A stretch of 64,000 nt of DNA from Neoceratodus forsteri. Lineage: Eukaryota > Chordata > Ceratodontiformes > Ceratodontidae. The stretch is from the NCBI GenBank assembly GCA_016271365.2, contig JADMNL010000023.1, forward strand, positions 607,566,001 to 607,630,000, written 5' to 3'. Each line of letters begins with the position of its first letter. Position 1 is the stretch's first letter. Below, piece after piece: positions 11,488-23,117 of the stretch. Below the pieces are notes generated by a model, which was not told the DNA's origin, made no database searches, and worked only from the letters and a program-made list of their open reading frames with translations. The position numbers and the translations under genes are program-made.

Positions 11488-14400
11488 AAGAAACATAGAA
11501 ACATAGACTTTGATGGCAGATAAGGACGCTTGGCCCACCTAGTCGCCCATTTCCTACCTAGAGGATAAGCTGCAGATCCTATTTAACCAACAGCCTATTT
11601 CTTCCTACCCACCCCCACAAAATTGCCTTATATCAGTCCCATGCATTCTTGAATTCTCCCACAGTTTTAGACCCCACAACCTCCTCAGGAAGGCTGTTCC
11701 ATGTGTCCACCACCCTCTCTGTGAAAAATACTTCCTCACATTGCCCCTGAGCCGTCTCCCCATCTTCAAATTGTGTCCCTTGTTCTTGCACATCTCTTCT
11801 CTGAAAGATGCTACCATCTTGGACTTTGTTGATTCCACTGAGATACTTAAACATTTCTATCATGTCCTCTCTCCTCCTTTCCTCTTGGGTATACATATTA
11901 AGCTCCTTTAGCATCTCCTCGTATGGCTTCTCTTGCAGACCATGCACCATTTTAGTTGCCCTCCTCTGAACTGCCTCCATCCTGTCTATGTCCTTGTGGA
12001 GATGGGGTTCCAGAACTGGATGCTGTACTCCAGATGGAGTCTCACCAACTGTCTGTACAGGGGATAACAACTTCCTGTTTTCTCTGTTGATGCCTCTCCT
12101 ATACATCTCAGTATCCCCAGCCCTCCCTACCACCTTGTCACATTGCTTGCCAACCTTAAGGTCATCTGATATGATTACCTCTAGGTCCCTTTCCATTTTT
12201 GTTGTTGTTACTACCTTTCCCCATTGTTTTGTTTGTTTGTTTGTTTATTCGCTTAACGGTAAGACCTGGAAACAAGTTCCTTTACAGGTGCGACCACATA
12301 TAATTGCATACAGACAATACATAATCAAACATACATATACAATGCAGCAAATTGCAGACAAAAATGTCTTTTTACATATAAAATTCATAAAAAAATTCAT
12401 AAAAACAGTTACAATTAAATTGAGATTCAAATACATCCTTAATGCATCAGCAAACTTTTGACAGAACACAACCACCTAATATCTTGAGGAATTTCATTCC
12501 AAATAAATGGAGCAATATAAGCAAAGGATCTTTGTCCACTTTTAGATTTCATAAAAGGAATCTAGAAACCTACTGTCTGACCTATGTCTAGAATAATGAC
12601 CATCAATATATGGTCTCAAAACTTTGAAATACTATGTGGAATTCCAGAGTCCATAACTTTATATATGAACTTGGCCACACAGTATTGGAAATTTAATGAA
12701 ACCGTAATCAGCCCATTTCTTTCAAAATCACACAAATGATGAGATGACTTAGAACAATTTAAAGCAAACTTAGCTATCAAGTGAAGTAAAGTGGATTCTT
12801 TGAAATCACTGTCGCAGAAGCAGTGTCAGTAATCATAGCTGCATAGTTCACAATAGGAAGTAAGCAGCAATTTGAAATAACCAGCCTAGACTCAGGAATA
12901 AGAAATGAATGGATTCTGTACAAAGAACCTAATTCATATGTATTCTTGAGGTAACCTCAAAAATGAGATTCATAACTTAGATGAGAATCTAGTAATACCC
13001 CAAGATATTGAAATGTATCAACATAGTCAAACAGTAATCCATCAAGAGATTTAACTTCCAAAGTACCAACCTCAGATCTCAGTCGGTGGGGTACCAAAAC
13101 CATCACCTTTGTCTTAGATTTGTTTAAGAGTAATTTATAGCTATAAGTGAAGACTGAAAATTGCACATTTCCTCTGTTAAAGAAACACCTAGATCTCCAA
13201 CTGACAAACCTCATGTATAAATTACTGCATCGTCAGCGTAAGTGTTAGAGAAGCATTATTAATCACACTTACTAGTTGATCAAAAACAAAGAAAACAAAA
13301 GTGGCTCCAAATAGAACCTTGTGGAACCCCTACATTAACCATTACAGAGTCTGATACAGCACCCTATATTTAACCCTTTGAAACCTATTTATTAAATAAT
13401 CCTCGTCATTGTGTAATCTTCCCTGGGTTTTGTTTCCCAGGTGCATTACTTGCACTTCTTTGCATTGAATCAAGCTGCCATACTTCTGACCATTCATCCA
13501 ACCTTGCCAAGTCCTTCTCATCCTTTCCACACTCCTTGTGTATCAACCCTGTTGCAGATCTTTGTGTCATCTGCAAAGAGGCATACTTTTCCTTCCAGAT
13601 CTTCTGCAATGTCACTTATAAAGACATTAAAGGACTGGACCCAGTACTGAACCTGAGGTACCCCACTAGTAACCCCTCTTTCTTCAGACTGGACTCCATT
13701 TACAATTACCTTCTGTGTCCTGTTGTTCAGCCAATGTTTTGCCCAGGCTACCACCCTGGGACCCACTCCAAGGCTGGTTAATTTGTCTACTAATCTTTTG
13801 TGTGGGACTGTGTCAAATGCCTTGCTAAAGTCTAGGTAGGCCATGTCCACAGCCCCTCCCTGGTCTACTACTTTGGTCTCCCAGTCAAAGAAATCTATTA
13901 GATTCATCTGACATGACCTTCCGCCAGTGAACCCATGCTGCCTTGGGTCCTGTGCCCCACTGGCCTCTAGGTACTCAACAATTCTTTCCTTCAGAAGCTA
14001 TTCCATCACTTTCCTACCACAGAGGTCAAACTGACAGGTCTGTAGTTTCCTGCCTCTGTCTTGCTCCCACTTTTGTGAAGGGGAATCACATGCTTCTTCC
14101 AGTCCTCAGGTACTACACCATCCTCCCATGATTTGTTATAAAGGGTAGTCAGTGGTGTCACTAGTTCTCTGCTTAATTCTTTTAGAATTCTGGGGTGAAT
14201 TCCATCTGGCCCCATTGCTTTGTCCACCTTCAGTTTTAGGAGTTCTTCGGAACCCTTTCTTCTGTGAAAGGACTGGGATCGACCCCCTCTCCAGAGTGCT
14301 TCTGTTAATTGGATTAGGCACCTCCCCACTTCCTCTTTTGTGAATACTGAACAGAAGTATTCATTCAGTATCCTGCTTTTTCACTGTCACTACTCTGCCC

Positions 14401-14692
14401 ACCCACCACCCATTCTATTCAGCCTCACTATCCCTCCCTTTGTCTTTCTATGCTCCTGATATACCTATAAAATGTTTTATCCCCTTCTTAACCGAGTTGG
14501 CTATCTTTTCCTCAGTTTGTGCCTTTGCTTTCAGACTACCCTCCTGCTTCCTTCTGCCTTAACTGGTACAGTTTCTGTCCTGCTCCTTCTGTGTTTCTTA
14601 TACTTCCTAAATGCTATCTTTTCTCCCTAACCCTTCACATGACTTCTTTTGAGAACCATAGTGGCTTTTTCTTTCATTTTGATTTGTTTATT
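11488..14692 (-). mobile_element. CR1 LINE, split by an L2-like insertion
   Basis: One CR1 copy in two parts, 14,692-13,407 and 12,227-11,488, interrupted by the LINE at 12,228-13,406. The 3' end is the typical CR1 octamer tail, seen on the plus strand as aaacatagaaacatag (11,490). Upstream pieces are the linker block at 14,690 (KKKPLWFS), the RT blocks at 14,329-14,006 (KAMGPDGIHPRILKEL, GNYRPVSLTSVVGK) and 13,907-13,518 (MAYLDFSKAFDTVPHKRL, RGVTSGVPQ, VCLFADDTKI), and MERDLEVIISDDLKV at 12,196. Frames are long but broken. The copy belongs to the same young subfamily as 46,690-50,565. Confidence 0.9.
12228..13406 (-). mobile_element. L2/Rex-like LINE inserted in a CR1
   Basis: The insert interrupts the CR1 between its 'KVMHLGNKNP' and 'MERDLEVI' blocks. 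Flanking copies of CATTGT (12,222-12,227 and 13,407-13,412) are probable target duplications. The 3' end has a (TTTG)n-type run on the plus strand at 12,227-12,248. At 13,214-12,957 the minus frame reads SYKLLLNKSKTKVMVLVPHR, then YLGVLLDSHLSYESHF, the region after the RT active site of L2-type LINEs. It is 5' truncated. Confidence 0.8.
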
Positions 14693-14695
14693 TAA

Positions 14696-15955
14696 GCCAA
14701 TTGAAGCCAAGCTGCCAAATCCCAGACCACCTCTAGTTTTTCTAGATTCTCCTTTAAGTCTTTTATCCATTATGTGGTGTCCACCCTCCCAAAGAGCTCA
14801 TTGTCATCTATGAATAGGCATATTTTACCCTTAATGCCATCCCCAATATCACTGATGTAGACATTAAAAGGCAAAGTCCAAGCAATGAGCCCTGTGGAAC
14901 CTCACTGGTGAACTCCCTGGTGTTGGATAGCTCTTCCCTTCCAACCACGATCTGGGTACAGCCCCCAGCCAGTTTTCCACCCATCTGGTCAACTTCTCCC
15001 AACTCCAAGATCTGCCAACTTTCTTTTCAACCTCTTGTGGGTTACAGAGTCAAAGACCTTGCTGAAATACAGGTAAAGAATGTCCAACGCTTGGCTCCTA
15101 TCAACTGTTTTAGTGACCCAGTCAAAGAAGTCAATCAGATTTGTTTGCCACAATCCCTCCCATAAACCCATATTGTCTCTCTTCCTGGAGACCATTCTCA
15201 TCCAGATACTCCATTAACCTTCCCTTAAGCATGGTCTCCATGAGCTTGCACATGACTGAGGTCTTAAAAGACCTCAAGGTCATCATATCTGATGACCTCA
15301 AGGTAGCTGTCAGTGTGACAAGACAAGGAGAAAGGCTAATAGGATGCTGGGGTACATTGGGAGGGGATTTCTAGCCACAGGAGGGAGGTGATGCAGCTGT
15401 TGTATTGCTCACTGGTGAGGCTCCACCTGGAGAACCACTGTAAGGATATTGACATGGTGTTGGCGGTACAGAGGAAGGCAACCAAATGCTGTGAGGGTTG
15501 CACAAAAGCCATATGAGGAAAGGCTGCAGATATTCAATAGGTACTCCTTGAAGGGGAGGAGCATGAGAAGAGAAATGATTGAGACCTACAAGTACCTCAC
15601 AGGGGTGAACAAGGTGCATCTATGGTGTCACTTTAGGAGAAAAGAAGGCACTAGAATATGGGGGCTTGCAATGAAGCTAAAGGGGATTTAGGAGGATGAG
15701 GAAATACTTCTTCACAGAAAGGGTGGTAGAAAACTGGAACTGCCTGTCAGAGGAGGTATTGGGGGCAAAGATTGTGAGGAACTTCATGCATACACTGGGT
15801 AGGCACAGGGACAGATTGGATAGAGGAATGGGTGAGGAGGGATGCCTGTGATCAAATAGGGTCACAGGCTTAAAAACAGGTTGGGAAAAGGGCAGACTAA
15901 ATGGGCCTACTGGTCCTTTTCTGCTGACAGAGTCTATGTTTCTATGTTTCTAATA
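14696..15955 (+). mobile_element. CR1 LINE with inverted 5' segment (twin-priming structure)
   Basis: The right part (15,263-15,955, plus strand) is a CR1 3' end. It starts at KDLKVIISDDLKVAV, passes the FKYLTGVNKV block and ends with the octamer tail tctatgtttctatgtttct. The left part (14,696-15,262) is on the minus strand and carries the reverse transcriptase just upstream of that segment: KLMETMLKG, DFFDWVTKTVDRSQ, YFSKVFDSVTHKRL. The two parts are adjacent stretches of one ORF2, with about 90 bp missing between them. The orientation of the ends is that expected for twin priming of a single insertion. Confidence 0.8.
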
Positions 15956-16559
15956 AAACAATTGCAGAGACTTTGCTCTATACAAAGGGTATACAGTATA
16001 TGGTGACTCCTATAACCTTTTCACTAGGGGCCTTTCAGTACTAAAAGTTCCTTTCTGTGTGCTCACAATGGGCCATATTCACTATGTGGCCAGTATACTC
16101 AGAATGAGTGTTGATGGCCTGCTGAAATTGGTGCTGACTGCCTCTGTGCAAACCTAGGACACTAGAGGCAGTCTCAAAGCCTGGCTTCATGAACCCACTG
16201 TTGCACAAACACATCAGACTAAGTGGGGTGGCCTTTGATGAGGTACTTGACTAGGCAGCAGGCTTCTAATCAGAAGCCTGTCTTGGCTACCTAGTATATC
16301 TCCTGCTGTGCCCATACAGTTGATCCTGGGATATGTCAGCCCACAGTGTGGAGTGTCTTATTCCCTAGAACAGGGGAAATGTGCTTTTTACACAAAGTGA
16401 GACCCACATAATAGTAGTGCACAAATGTAGCCTAAAAACTGTTTGTGTCAAAGGGCATAAGTAGTTTATTGAATTCAAAATAGAGACTCAGACAAAACAA
16501 TTACCTTCCCTGGTGCTTTGAGGATGATCTGCCTCTTTGACAGGGAACTCTCAGACCTA
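15956..16559. other. Unassigned sequence, possibly 5' part of the Penelope element
   Basis: No family recognised with confidence. The right end adjoins the presumed N-terminal coding remnant of the Penelope-like element. Confidence 0.4.
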
Positions 16560-16880
16560 ACATCAGTCGTGAAGAACTCTCTTTCCTGATTGATAAACAC
16601 CACCACTGAGAGCATGGAGAATGAATTATCTGTTCTGGACATTAACAAACTGGACTTTGTGGACAGTTCTGATAATTACAATAGTGAGAATGAGATGCTA
16701 CTGGATTCAGAATTTGAATTTGGAACAAACTTTTGCACAATTCCTCTGTCCTGAGAAGTCCAGTTTTTAAACCAGGTTCCACATTTTGTTCCAGCAATGT
16801 GGACCCTGCAATTGGGCTGCATCAAAAAGGTACTCAATAACATGGAACATCTATTATTGGGTCAGTGGAATTTAAAGAGA

Positions 16881-18090
16881 TCCACCAACCTATATAGATA
16901 AGCCCTGTACCTGATACATAGGTGCCTTACCAACACATCAGTCTTAAATTGTTGACATGTCCCTAAAGTATGGTTCAGAGTAAAATGATATCCCTCTTAA
17001 AATGATTCAAACCGGGTCCCAAGGACTTCCTGTTTTTGCAGCCACCTAGACTCTGCCTCCGGGCTCGTCAACATTATTACAAGATGCTAGGGAGAGACGC
17101 TGCGAGTGATCTATTACAGTCAATAGGTGACAGCTTTCGATCAATTTGTTTTTATTTTCTTTATAGCGTCCCCACAGTCGGCCCACATCCAGCTACCGCC
17201 TTGGTGCACCCTGGCTACAATTAAGGCCTCCCCAGCAGCACCCCGATGGCTTGCTCCCAGTGGCAGGAGGGCAGTGAGCTCTTCTCACTCACCACTAGGA
17301 ACAGATCCAGTATGCTGGGGTGTCCTTGGAGCCAGGAGATGCATCCTGGGATGGCCACCAAGCCGCGCACTGTGCTTTTCTCTTTGCTCCCCAAGAGCAG
17401 GGCATGCAATGATGCCAGCAGAGAGAAGTGTGCACACTTCAGCGTGCACTCCTCCAAGAATCTACCCCAACTCCTCCCCATTTTGCAGCATGCTCTCTGT
17501 CCCCAGCCTCCGCTGGAGACAGGAGAGCTCTCACCACTGTGGACCCCTCCCCGGAGAAGGAGAGCAGTCAAACAGATGCTCAATCCTTTCCTCCCCTGCT
17601 GACCCTCAGCAACTCATGCTCATTCCTGAACATGGGTCACCGATGCCAGCGTGAGGTAAGGCATCCAGTACCTCAGCCCTCAGCATCACTGGGCTGGCCT
17701 TATGATCTATTTTAACATTATATTGGCCAGTTAGTACAAGAAACCTGGGCACTGGTTGACTAACAAAGGCTTGTTAGCTGACCAGTGCCTATGTTTCATT
17801 GCCAACTGGCCAATATAATGTTAAAAATAGATCATAAAGCCGCCACACATTGATTATAATGGAGCTTAGCCCCACGCTCTCCCTAGCATCTCGTCATAAA
17901 ATTGGTGAGCATGGGAGCAGAGCTAGCAGCTGCAAATAAACCAGGAAGTTCTTGGAACCTGGTTTGAATCATTGTATGAGGGATATAATTTCACTCTGAA
18001 CCATACTTTTGGGACATGCCAACAATTTAAGACTGCTGTGTCAGTAAGGCACCTATTTATCAGGTGCAGATGCTTATCTTGGTAGATATC
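16881..18090. mobile_element. Fold-back element with long inverted arms and 10-bp target duplication
   Basis: Left arm (16,881-17,147, continued at 17,701-17,765) and right arm (17,770-18,090) pair over about 320 bp each: for example TCTTAAATTGTTG at 16,943 and its complement near 18,020, and ACATTATATTGGCCAGTT at 17,714 with its complement at 17,805-17,822. Identical TTTAAAGAGA lies on both sides (16,871-16,880 and 18,091-18,100). Removing the block brings the Penelope coding sequence back together. There is no coding sequence of its own. Long inverted repeats plus a 9-10 bp duplication resemble Mutator-type or other fold-back non-autonomous transposons. The left arm carries a 553-bp retroposon (17,148-17,700). 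Confidence 0.8.
17148..17700 (-). mobile_element. GC-rich retroposon family X, copy 1
   Basis: On the minus strand the copy starts at GGCCAGCCCAGTGATGCTGA (17,698), contains GGGCTGAGGTACTGGATGCC, the block TGCTCTCCTTCTCCGGGGAG and CCAGCGGAGGCTGGGGACAG, and ends in an A-rich tail (plus-strand tttgtttttattttcttt, 17,144-17,162). Imperfect flanking repeats are TCGATCAATTT (17,137-17,147) and TATGATCTATTT (17,701-17,712). The arms of the surrounding fold-back element align across the gap once this copy is removed. No convincing protein-coding frame. Confidence 0.75.
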
Positions 18091-18603
18091 TTTAAAGAGA
18101 CAGCATCTTACTAGGAGAACCACTTGAGGAACTTAGGCTTATGAAAGATGTGGTCATTTGGGAGGCCGACAAGGGGGGCAATATTAAATGTGATTATATT
18201 CATGAAGCAGATAGGCTATTGGAGTTAGAACTGTGTGTGAAATTGTTAACAGGGATCCAACCATGCAATTTCAAGTAGAATTATTTGAATTTTATTGATG
18301 GTGCCCTAGAGCAAGATTACATGACTACCACTGAATCTCTGTACTTAAAAACAACATTGTTTCACACCTACTTTCTACAACATACCCCAAACCCATAAAC
18401 ATCTCTTTAACCCACGAAACAAACAGATCACATCTGTGGTAGGGTCTTCATGTCAGAACCTGAATTGCTTTATAGATTTCTTCACGCAACCTATTGTCAC
18501 CAGCCTCCTTCCTACATCTGAGATTTAACTGATTTACTGTCTAAACAGCAGATCATAACATGGGAGACAGAGTTCCTGTGAATAGGGTTTGATGTGTCAT
18601 CAT

Positions 18604-20390
18604 TATTTTACTTTATTTTTATTTTATTTGTTTCACCAGGAAAGTGGATTGGATCCGAGGACCCTTTTTCAACCACGCCTGGGGAAAGGGTAACAGGAAT
18701 ACAGAATATGATCACAAAAGACAAATAACATACAACTACTAACAATAATAACAATGTCTCAATCTAACTATTATACAACATACTTTACAAATTGTAAACA
18801 CATACAGTTCAATAAATAATATAAATTTTACAATTCAATTACATCATGTCACCTCAACACTTACAGCTAGATACTCGAGTCAGATGGTTCATAAGTGTTT
18901 TCTTAAAAACAACTCTATTGCTGTTTATGCCCAAGTTCATGTGAATTAATTCATTAATCATTTTGGACCATGGTTTATCACTGAATGTTCTGCAATTTTT
19001 GTGTTTGTTTTGCTTTCAGTATATAGTTTGTCAAAGACTCCCTCATCGGTCTGATTGGATTTGTGCACGAAATTGTTTTGCTAACACTATAGGGGTCTGC
19101 GGTGATGCAACTTGTAAAGTAACATGTATGTTGTTTTAAGAATTCTCTGCTTTGGTGGTAAGGTCCCAAAGAATTATACAAGTTACAGTGATGTTTCCTT
19201 TTATTTGAACAACCTAGGGCAACCCTCATAATACTGTTGAAAGTCACTATATTTGTGAATTAGAGTCTCAGAAGCATTTATTAAAAGAACAGTTATGTTT
19301 TAGAACTGGCAATAGAAACTGATTAGCTACTGTTTTTCTTACCTGTACAATTAAACATTTGTTTCTGTATAAATACCCCATTTTATTAACTTTTAGTGTA
19401 ACTTTAGATACATGCTCTTTCAAAGTTAGACTACTGTCTAACATAACTCCTAAATAATTAAATATCCTAACCTGCTCTAACATATCACCATGCTTTCCCA
19501 CTATATTCAGGGTATTATCCTTAAGTAATGTGTAAGACCAAACATCATTGTGACTGTCTTTTTTCGTTCAATAAAATTTTATTTCCTGTAAACCATCTTT
19601 GAAGGTTCGAGTAAATAGGTTGCAATTTTTTTCTAGCTCCACTCCTGTTCTGGCCTCACAATAAATCACTGTATCATCGGCATACATAATAACCAATGCA
19701 TTATTCAGAATAGTTGGCAAGTCATTTATGAAGACAAAGAACAGGAGTGGACCCAGACTGAACCCTGGGAACAGCAGTTTGGACATATCTCAAGGAAGAT
19801 ACTGTTGAACTGATCTTTACTTTCTGCCTTCTTCCAAACAGATAATGTTCAAACCAGGAGATTGCACAGTTCCCTATCCCTAAGTGCTTCAGTTTTGATA
19901 TCAGAATACGGTGGTTGAAGGCCTTGGTCAGGTCAATAAAGATCCCTCCTGTTAATAGACCCTTGCCCATGTTGTTATAGATGTCACTAGTTAACCTGAC
20001 CAAGGCCATCGATGTGCTGTACCCTTCTGAACCCATACTAATTGTCACTCAACAATTTTTTCTAGATAATCAGTTAGTTGTTTTGTGACAATTTTCCCAA
20101 CAACTTTGCTAAAGCTGGTAAAGCAGATATTGGTCTATAGTTTGTGACCTGATATTTATACCCAGATTTAAAAACGGGAAATTATAACTATCTTCCAAAT
20201 ATCTGAAACTTGATTGGTGCACAGTGATAAGTTAAACAAATAAGTCACTGGTTTAGTCAATAGTCTAGTAGCTGTCTTTAATATTTTCAATGGTAACTCC
20301 TCCGCCCCCAAACCCTTATTTTCGTTTAATGTAACCAATAAGTCAGATACTTTATCTTCCTCTAATATAAACATGCATTCCACACCAGTT
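18604..20390 (-). mobile_element. L2/Rex-like LINE inserted in the Penelope element
   Basis: On the minus strand, RT pieces run from 20,383 (LKILKTATRLLTKPVTYLFN) through 20,048-19,722 (IDLTKAFNHRILISKLKHLG, WFEHYLFGRRQKVKI) to 19,786-19,568 (GPLLFFVFINDLP, VIMYADDTVIYCEA) and 19,501-19,330 (IFNYLGVMLDSSLTLKEH). The active site YADD is intact, but frames are broken and the canonical GVPQG block is degraded. The 3' end has an A/T-rich tail at 18,604-18,640 and the 'tttcaccaggaaag' motif also seen at 44,430. The element interrupts the Penelope RT between its early and active-site blocks. Confidence 0.8.
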
Positions 20391-21269
20391 AGACTTGAGA
20401 TCTATGGAGTTCTTTTTGCATTGCAGTACCTGTACCAGTGCACCCATCACCATTTTTGTTGGAATTCACAAGACTTATTTTGACCAAAATGTTTTGTACA
20501 CATAATGGAATATCTGCTTACAGAAATGCAGCATGGCAGTGAGGTGCCGCCATGGGCCCTTCTTTTGCTAATTTATCTCTAGGATAGTGGAGAGGCTATG
20601 TGTCTTTAGTGACAGTCTTATTAGCTATAGGAGTCAAATAGAGCACTTGAAACGATACACTGATGATGTACTCATCATCTGAAGTGGCACACCTGCTTCA
20701 ACTGGAAAATGTATTCAAGAACTAAATAACAATTATCTCAACCTTTCATTCACATTTAAGGTGGACCCACAGAAATGGAATTTTTGGACCTAGAGTTGTT
20801 TGTCACTGATGATGGATGAGTGTGACTAGGAGATACAGGAAGCCCACAGTGGGCTATACTATGATTCATGCCAGTTGCACCCACCCCCACATTGATTACA
20901 GTACTTCAGTACCATAAGGACTCCATACCATTGACCTTTGTCATGGAATTTAATTCATGACTTGAAAAGTTAGAAACATTGTACTAAAGAAATCATCCAT
21001 CTTGGAGCATTGTTCACTGCCAAATCTCATTAAGTCTCCCACAAGAGTAACCTACAATAGAGCTAGAAATTTAAAAGATCTAATCAACCACAGTCATTTG
21101 TTGCCAGAAACAGAACCTAGAGCCATTTGACTTACAACAAAACTGACTTGTTTTCATTTATGCAGTGGTGCTCTATTTGCAAATTTAGTACTCTGGTGAA
21201 GGAATAAATAGTACCAAACTTGAAAATATAGGTCTCAGTCAATTAATTTATATCACGTTATACTGATTT

Positions 21270-21610
21270 CATTGTGTACACCATCATTTGTTCATGTCCA
21301 AAAGTCTATGTGGGGATGACCACATGTCCAGTAAGGAAAAGACTCTATGAACACCTTTGTGACATCTGCACAGGGTGCAGAAATTCAGGTTCAGAAGAAC
21401 ATTTGAATCAGTGCATGGATGTGAACCAACTGACACAAAATTCTGTCCCACTGAATATGTCCTTCCAGCTCCAAGGAAAGAGGATAGAATCCTGACCCCT
21501 GCGACAGAAGGAATCCAGATGAATTTAGACTTTGATAGCCCTGGGGCCAATAGGATTAAATGCAGACTTGGGCATGACCATGTTTCTAAATTAATTAAAT
21601 TTCCGTAGTT
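21270..21610 (+). pseudogene. GIY-YIG endonuclease domain of the Penelope element (decayed)
   Basis: Starting at 21,271 the frame encodes VYTIICSCPKVYVGMTTCPV and then RKRLYEH. This is the GIY-YIG nuclease signature in its Penelope form: the two short beta strands 'VYxIxC' and 'VYVGxT', followed by the arginine-rich helix ending in EH. In this family the domain nicks target DNA. It follows the reverse transcriptase, as in other Penelope elements. The frame shifts at about 21,375 and the rest, including a decayed C-terminal 'LNLDFD' block, is in another frame, so the protein is not made. Confidence 0.8.
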
Positions 21611-22570
21611 CTCTATCTTTATTTGTTTTTTTTATGGTACAGTACATAATAATATTCATATGCTTTTGTGATCCCTATTGGTGGATCCATCAGGATATCT
21701 GTTTATTGTATGAAATAATTTTGCTGCACCACATGTTTACCTTTCAATAATATTTATGCATTTTTCTGCCCTGGCTACATCTCTACTTTTGTACACTTTG
21801 CATTTTTATGATTGTATTCAAGATCTATAATACATTTCTACTGTAGTTTTTTCTATTATATATTATTGCTCAGAGAGGTATCAGTTCCCTACATCAAGCT
21901 CCCAAATGGAAATTTTGAGATTTCTTCTTACTGGAAAACTATTTGTATTTCTAATTTTGGATGCAAACTTATTAAACATGGTATACCCTCTGACAAAATT
22001 GAGTTTATTATTGTTGACATATATTTTCACTGCATTTTGTACAGCCATGCATATGTTAAATAAACTGTATGTATTGCATAATTGCATTCATATATTGTCT
22101 TCTCCTTTGTGTTTTTAGACCTCCTTGCATCTTTTCACATGCCTTTTTCCCTTTACTGGTTTTCCCATTGTCAGTTTTACTTTTACACCTTGCTTTCCTC
22201 CCCACCTTTTCTCCTCACCTTCAGATTAGATCGTCATCAAAGAAATGTTTTAAATGTAGATTGCCATTTTGGTTGATCCATCACTGTGTATGTTAATAGC
22301 AAACTCTGCTCATGCAGAATAATGCCTGGTGGCTTAAAAATGGAGATATTATCTTGATCTGCCACTTACCCTGGCAAAGAGGCAGAACATCCTTGAAGTG
22401 CTGGGGTAGATCATTGTTTTGTCCGAGTCCTTATTTTAAATTCAATAAACTACTTTTGCACTTTGCTACAAACTTTTGCTTTGAGGTGCATTCATGCGCT
22501 CTATTGGTACTTGGTGTATCTGCAGTTAAAGCAGCTACTACTGTAGTGTGTGCAGCTTTTGTTGCCTTTT
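21611..22570. other. Unassigned AT-rich sequence
   Basis: No family recognised; may include the 3' untranslated end of the Penelope element on the left. The last 12 bases (22,559-22,570) are the left target duplication of the next retroposon. Confidence 0.45.
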
Positions 22571-23117
22571 TTTTTTTTTTAGGGTGTTATTTTCTCAGGG
22601 CTCCGGCTATCCCCGCACTCTGCTGTTCCCCGGTGCCATTCCCGGACATGAGACCCCTCCCTTCCACACCCGCGACTTACCCTTCACGGCAGGGTGGTGA
22701 GGAGCGACTGACCACCACAACGGATCCATGCCAGGGAGGCGTCCTCCTGGAATGGCACCACGAGAGGCGACATCGTGCTGCGGGCCATTTTTTCCTTGTT
22801 TCCCCCCCTGCCCCGAGGGTGTGTGGTGTGCAATGGCCAGCGTAGGTGCATGCGCTCCCGTCGTGCACTAGTCAGCGTCAGCCACGTCCCGCCCTCCCAT
22901 GTCTTGCGGCTATGTGCGTCAGTTCCCTCAGCCTCCGCTGGAGTCAGACAAGCACCGGTCGATAAATCCCCACCCGGAGATGGAGAGCAGTTCTCCGGAC
23001 ACTCAATCCATCTTGCCCGCGACTTCCCGACACCCGTGCCCATTCGAACATGGTCAGCCGGGCGTGGCATGAGGTGTGGCATCCAGTGCCTCAACCCTCA
23101 GCGCCACCGGGCCTGAC
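22571..23117 (-). mobile_element. GC-rich retroposon family X, copy 2 (best preserved)
   Basis: Perfect 12-bp target duplication TTGTTGCCTTTT at 22,559-22,570 and 23,118-23,129. On the minus strand it starts GGCCCGGTGGCGCTGAGGGT, passes GTTCGAATGG (a B-box-like word), GAACTGCTCTCCATCTCCGG and CCAGCGGAGGCTGAGGGAAC, and ends in a pure poly(A) of at least 10 bases (plus-strand poly(T) 22,567-22,580). It has high CpG content, unlike its neighbours, suggesting relative youth. Open frames exist on both strands but match no protein I know. Confidence 0.82.

Larger units (their letters stand above)
16560..21610 (+). mobile_element. Penelope-like element, interrupted by two insertions
   Basis: Decayed Penelope-type retroelement on the plus strand. 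Likely N-terminal remnant at 16,616-16,870. After a fold-back insertion it resumes at 18,101 with LRLMKDVVIWEADKGG, the 'ADKGG' block that opens the RT of these elements, and continues to about 18,600 with a decayed 'NCFIDFF..P' block. After a LINE insertion it resumes near 20,390; 20,640 encodes LKRYTDDVLII (active site, usually YIDD or FIDD). The GIY-YIG region ends it. Many stops and frameshifts. Penelope elements form their own retroelement order, and full copies can carry inverted or direct terminal repeats. Confidence 0.8.

Noticed and set aside
17127..17654. 175-residue plus-strand frame, with similar long frames at 22,312-22,845 and 42,900-43,439
   Set aside because: They lie in the GC-rich retroposon copies, are in different frames relative to the shared sequence, and their translations do not align, so the family is non-coding.
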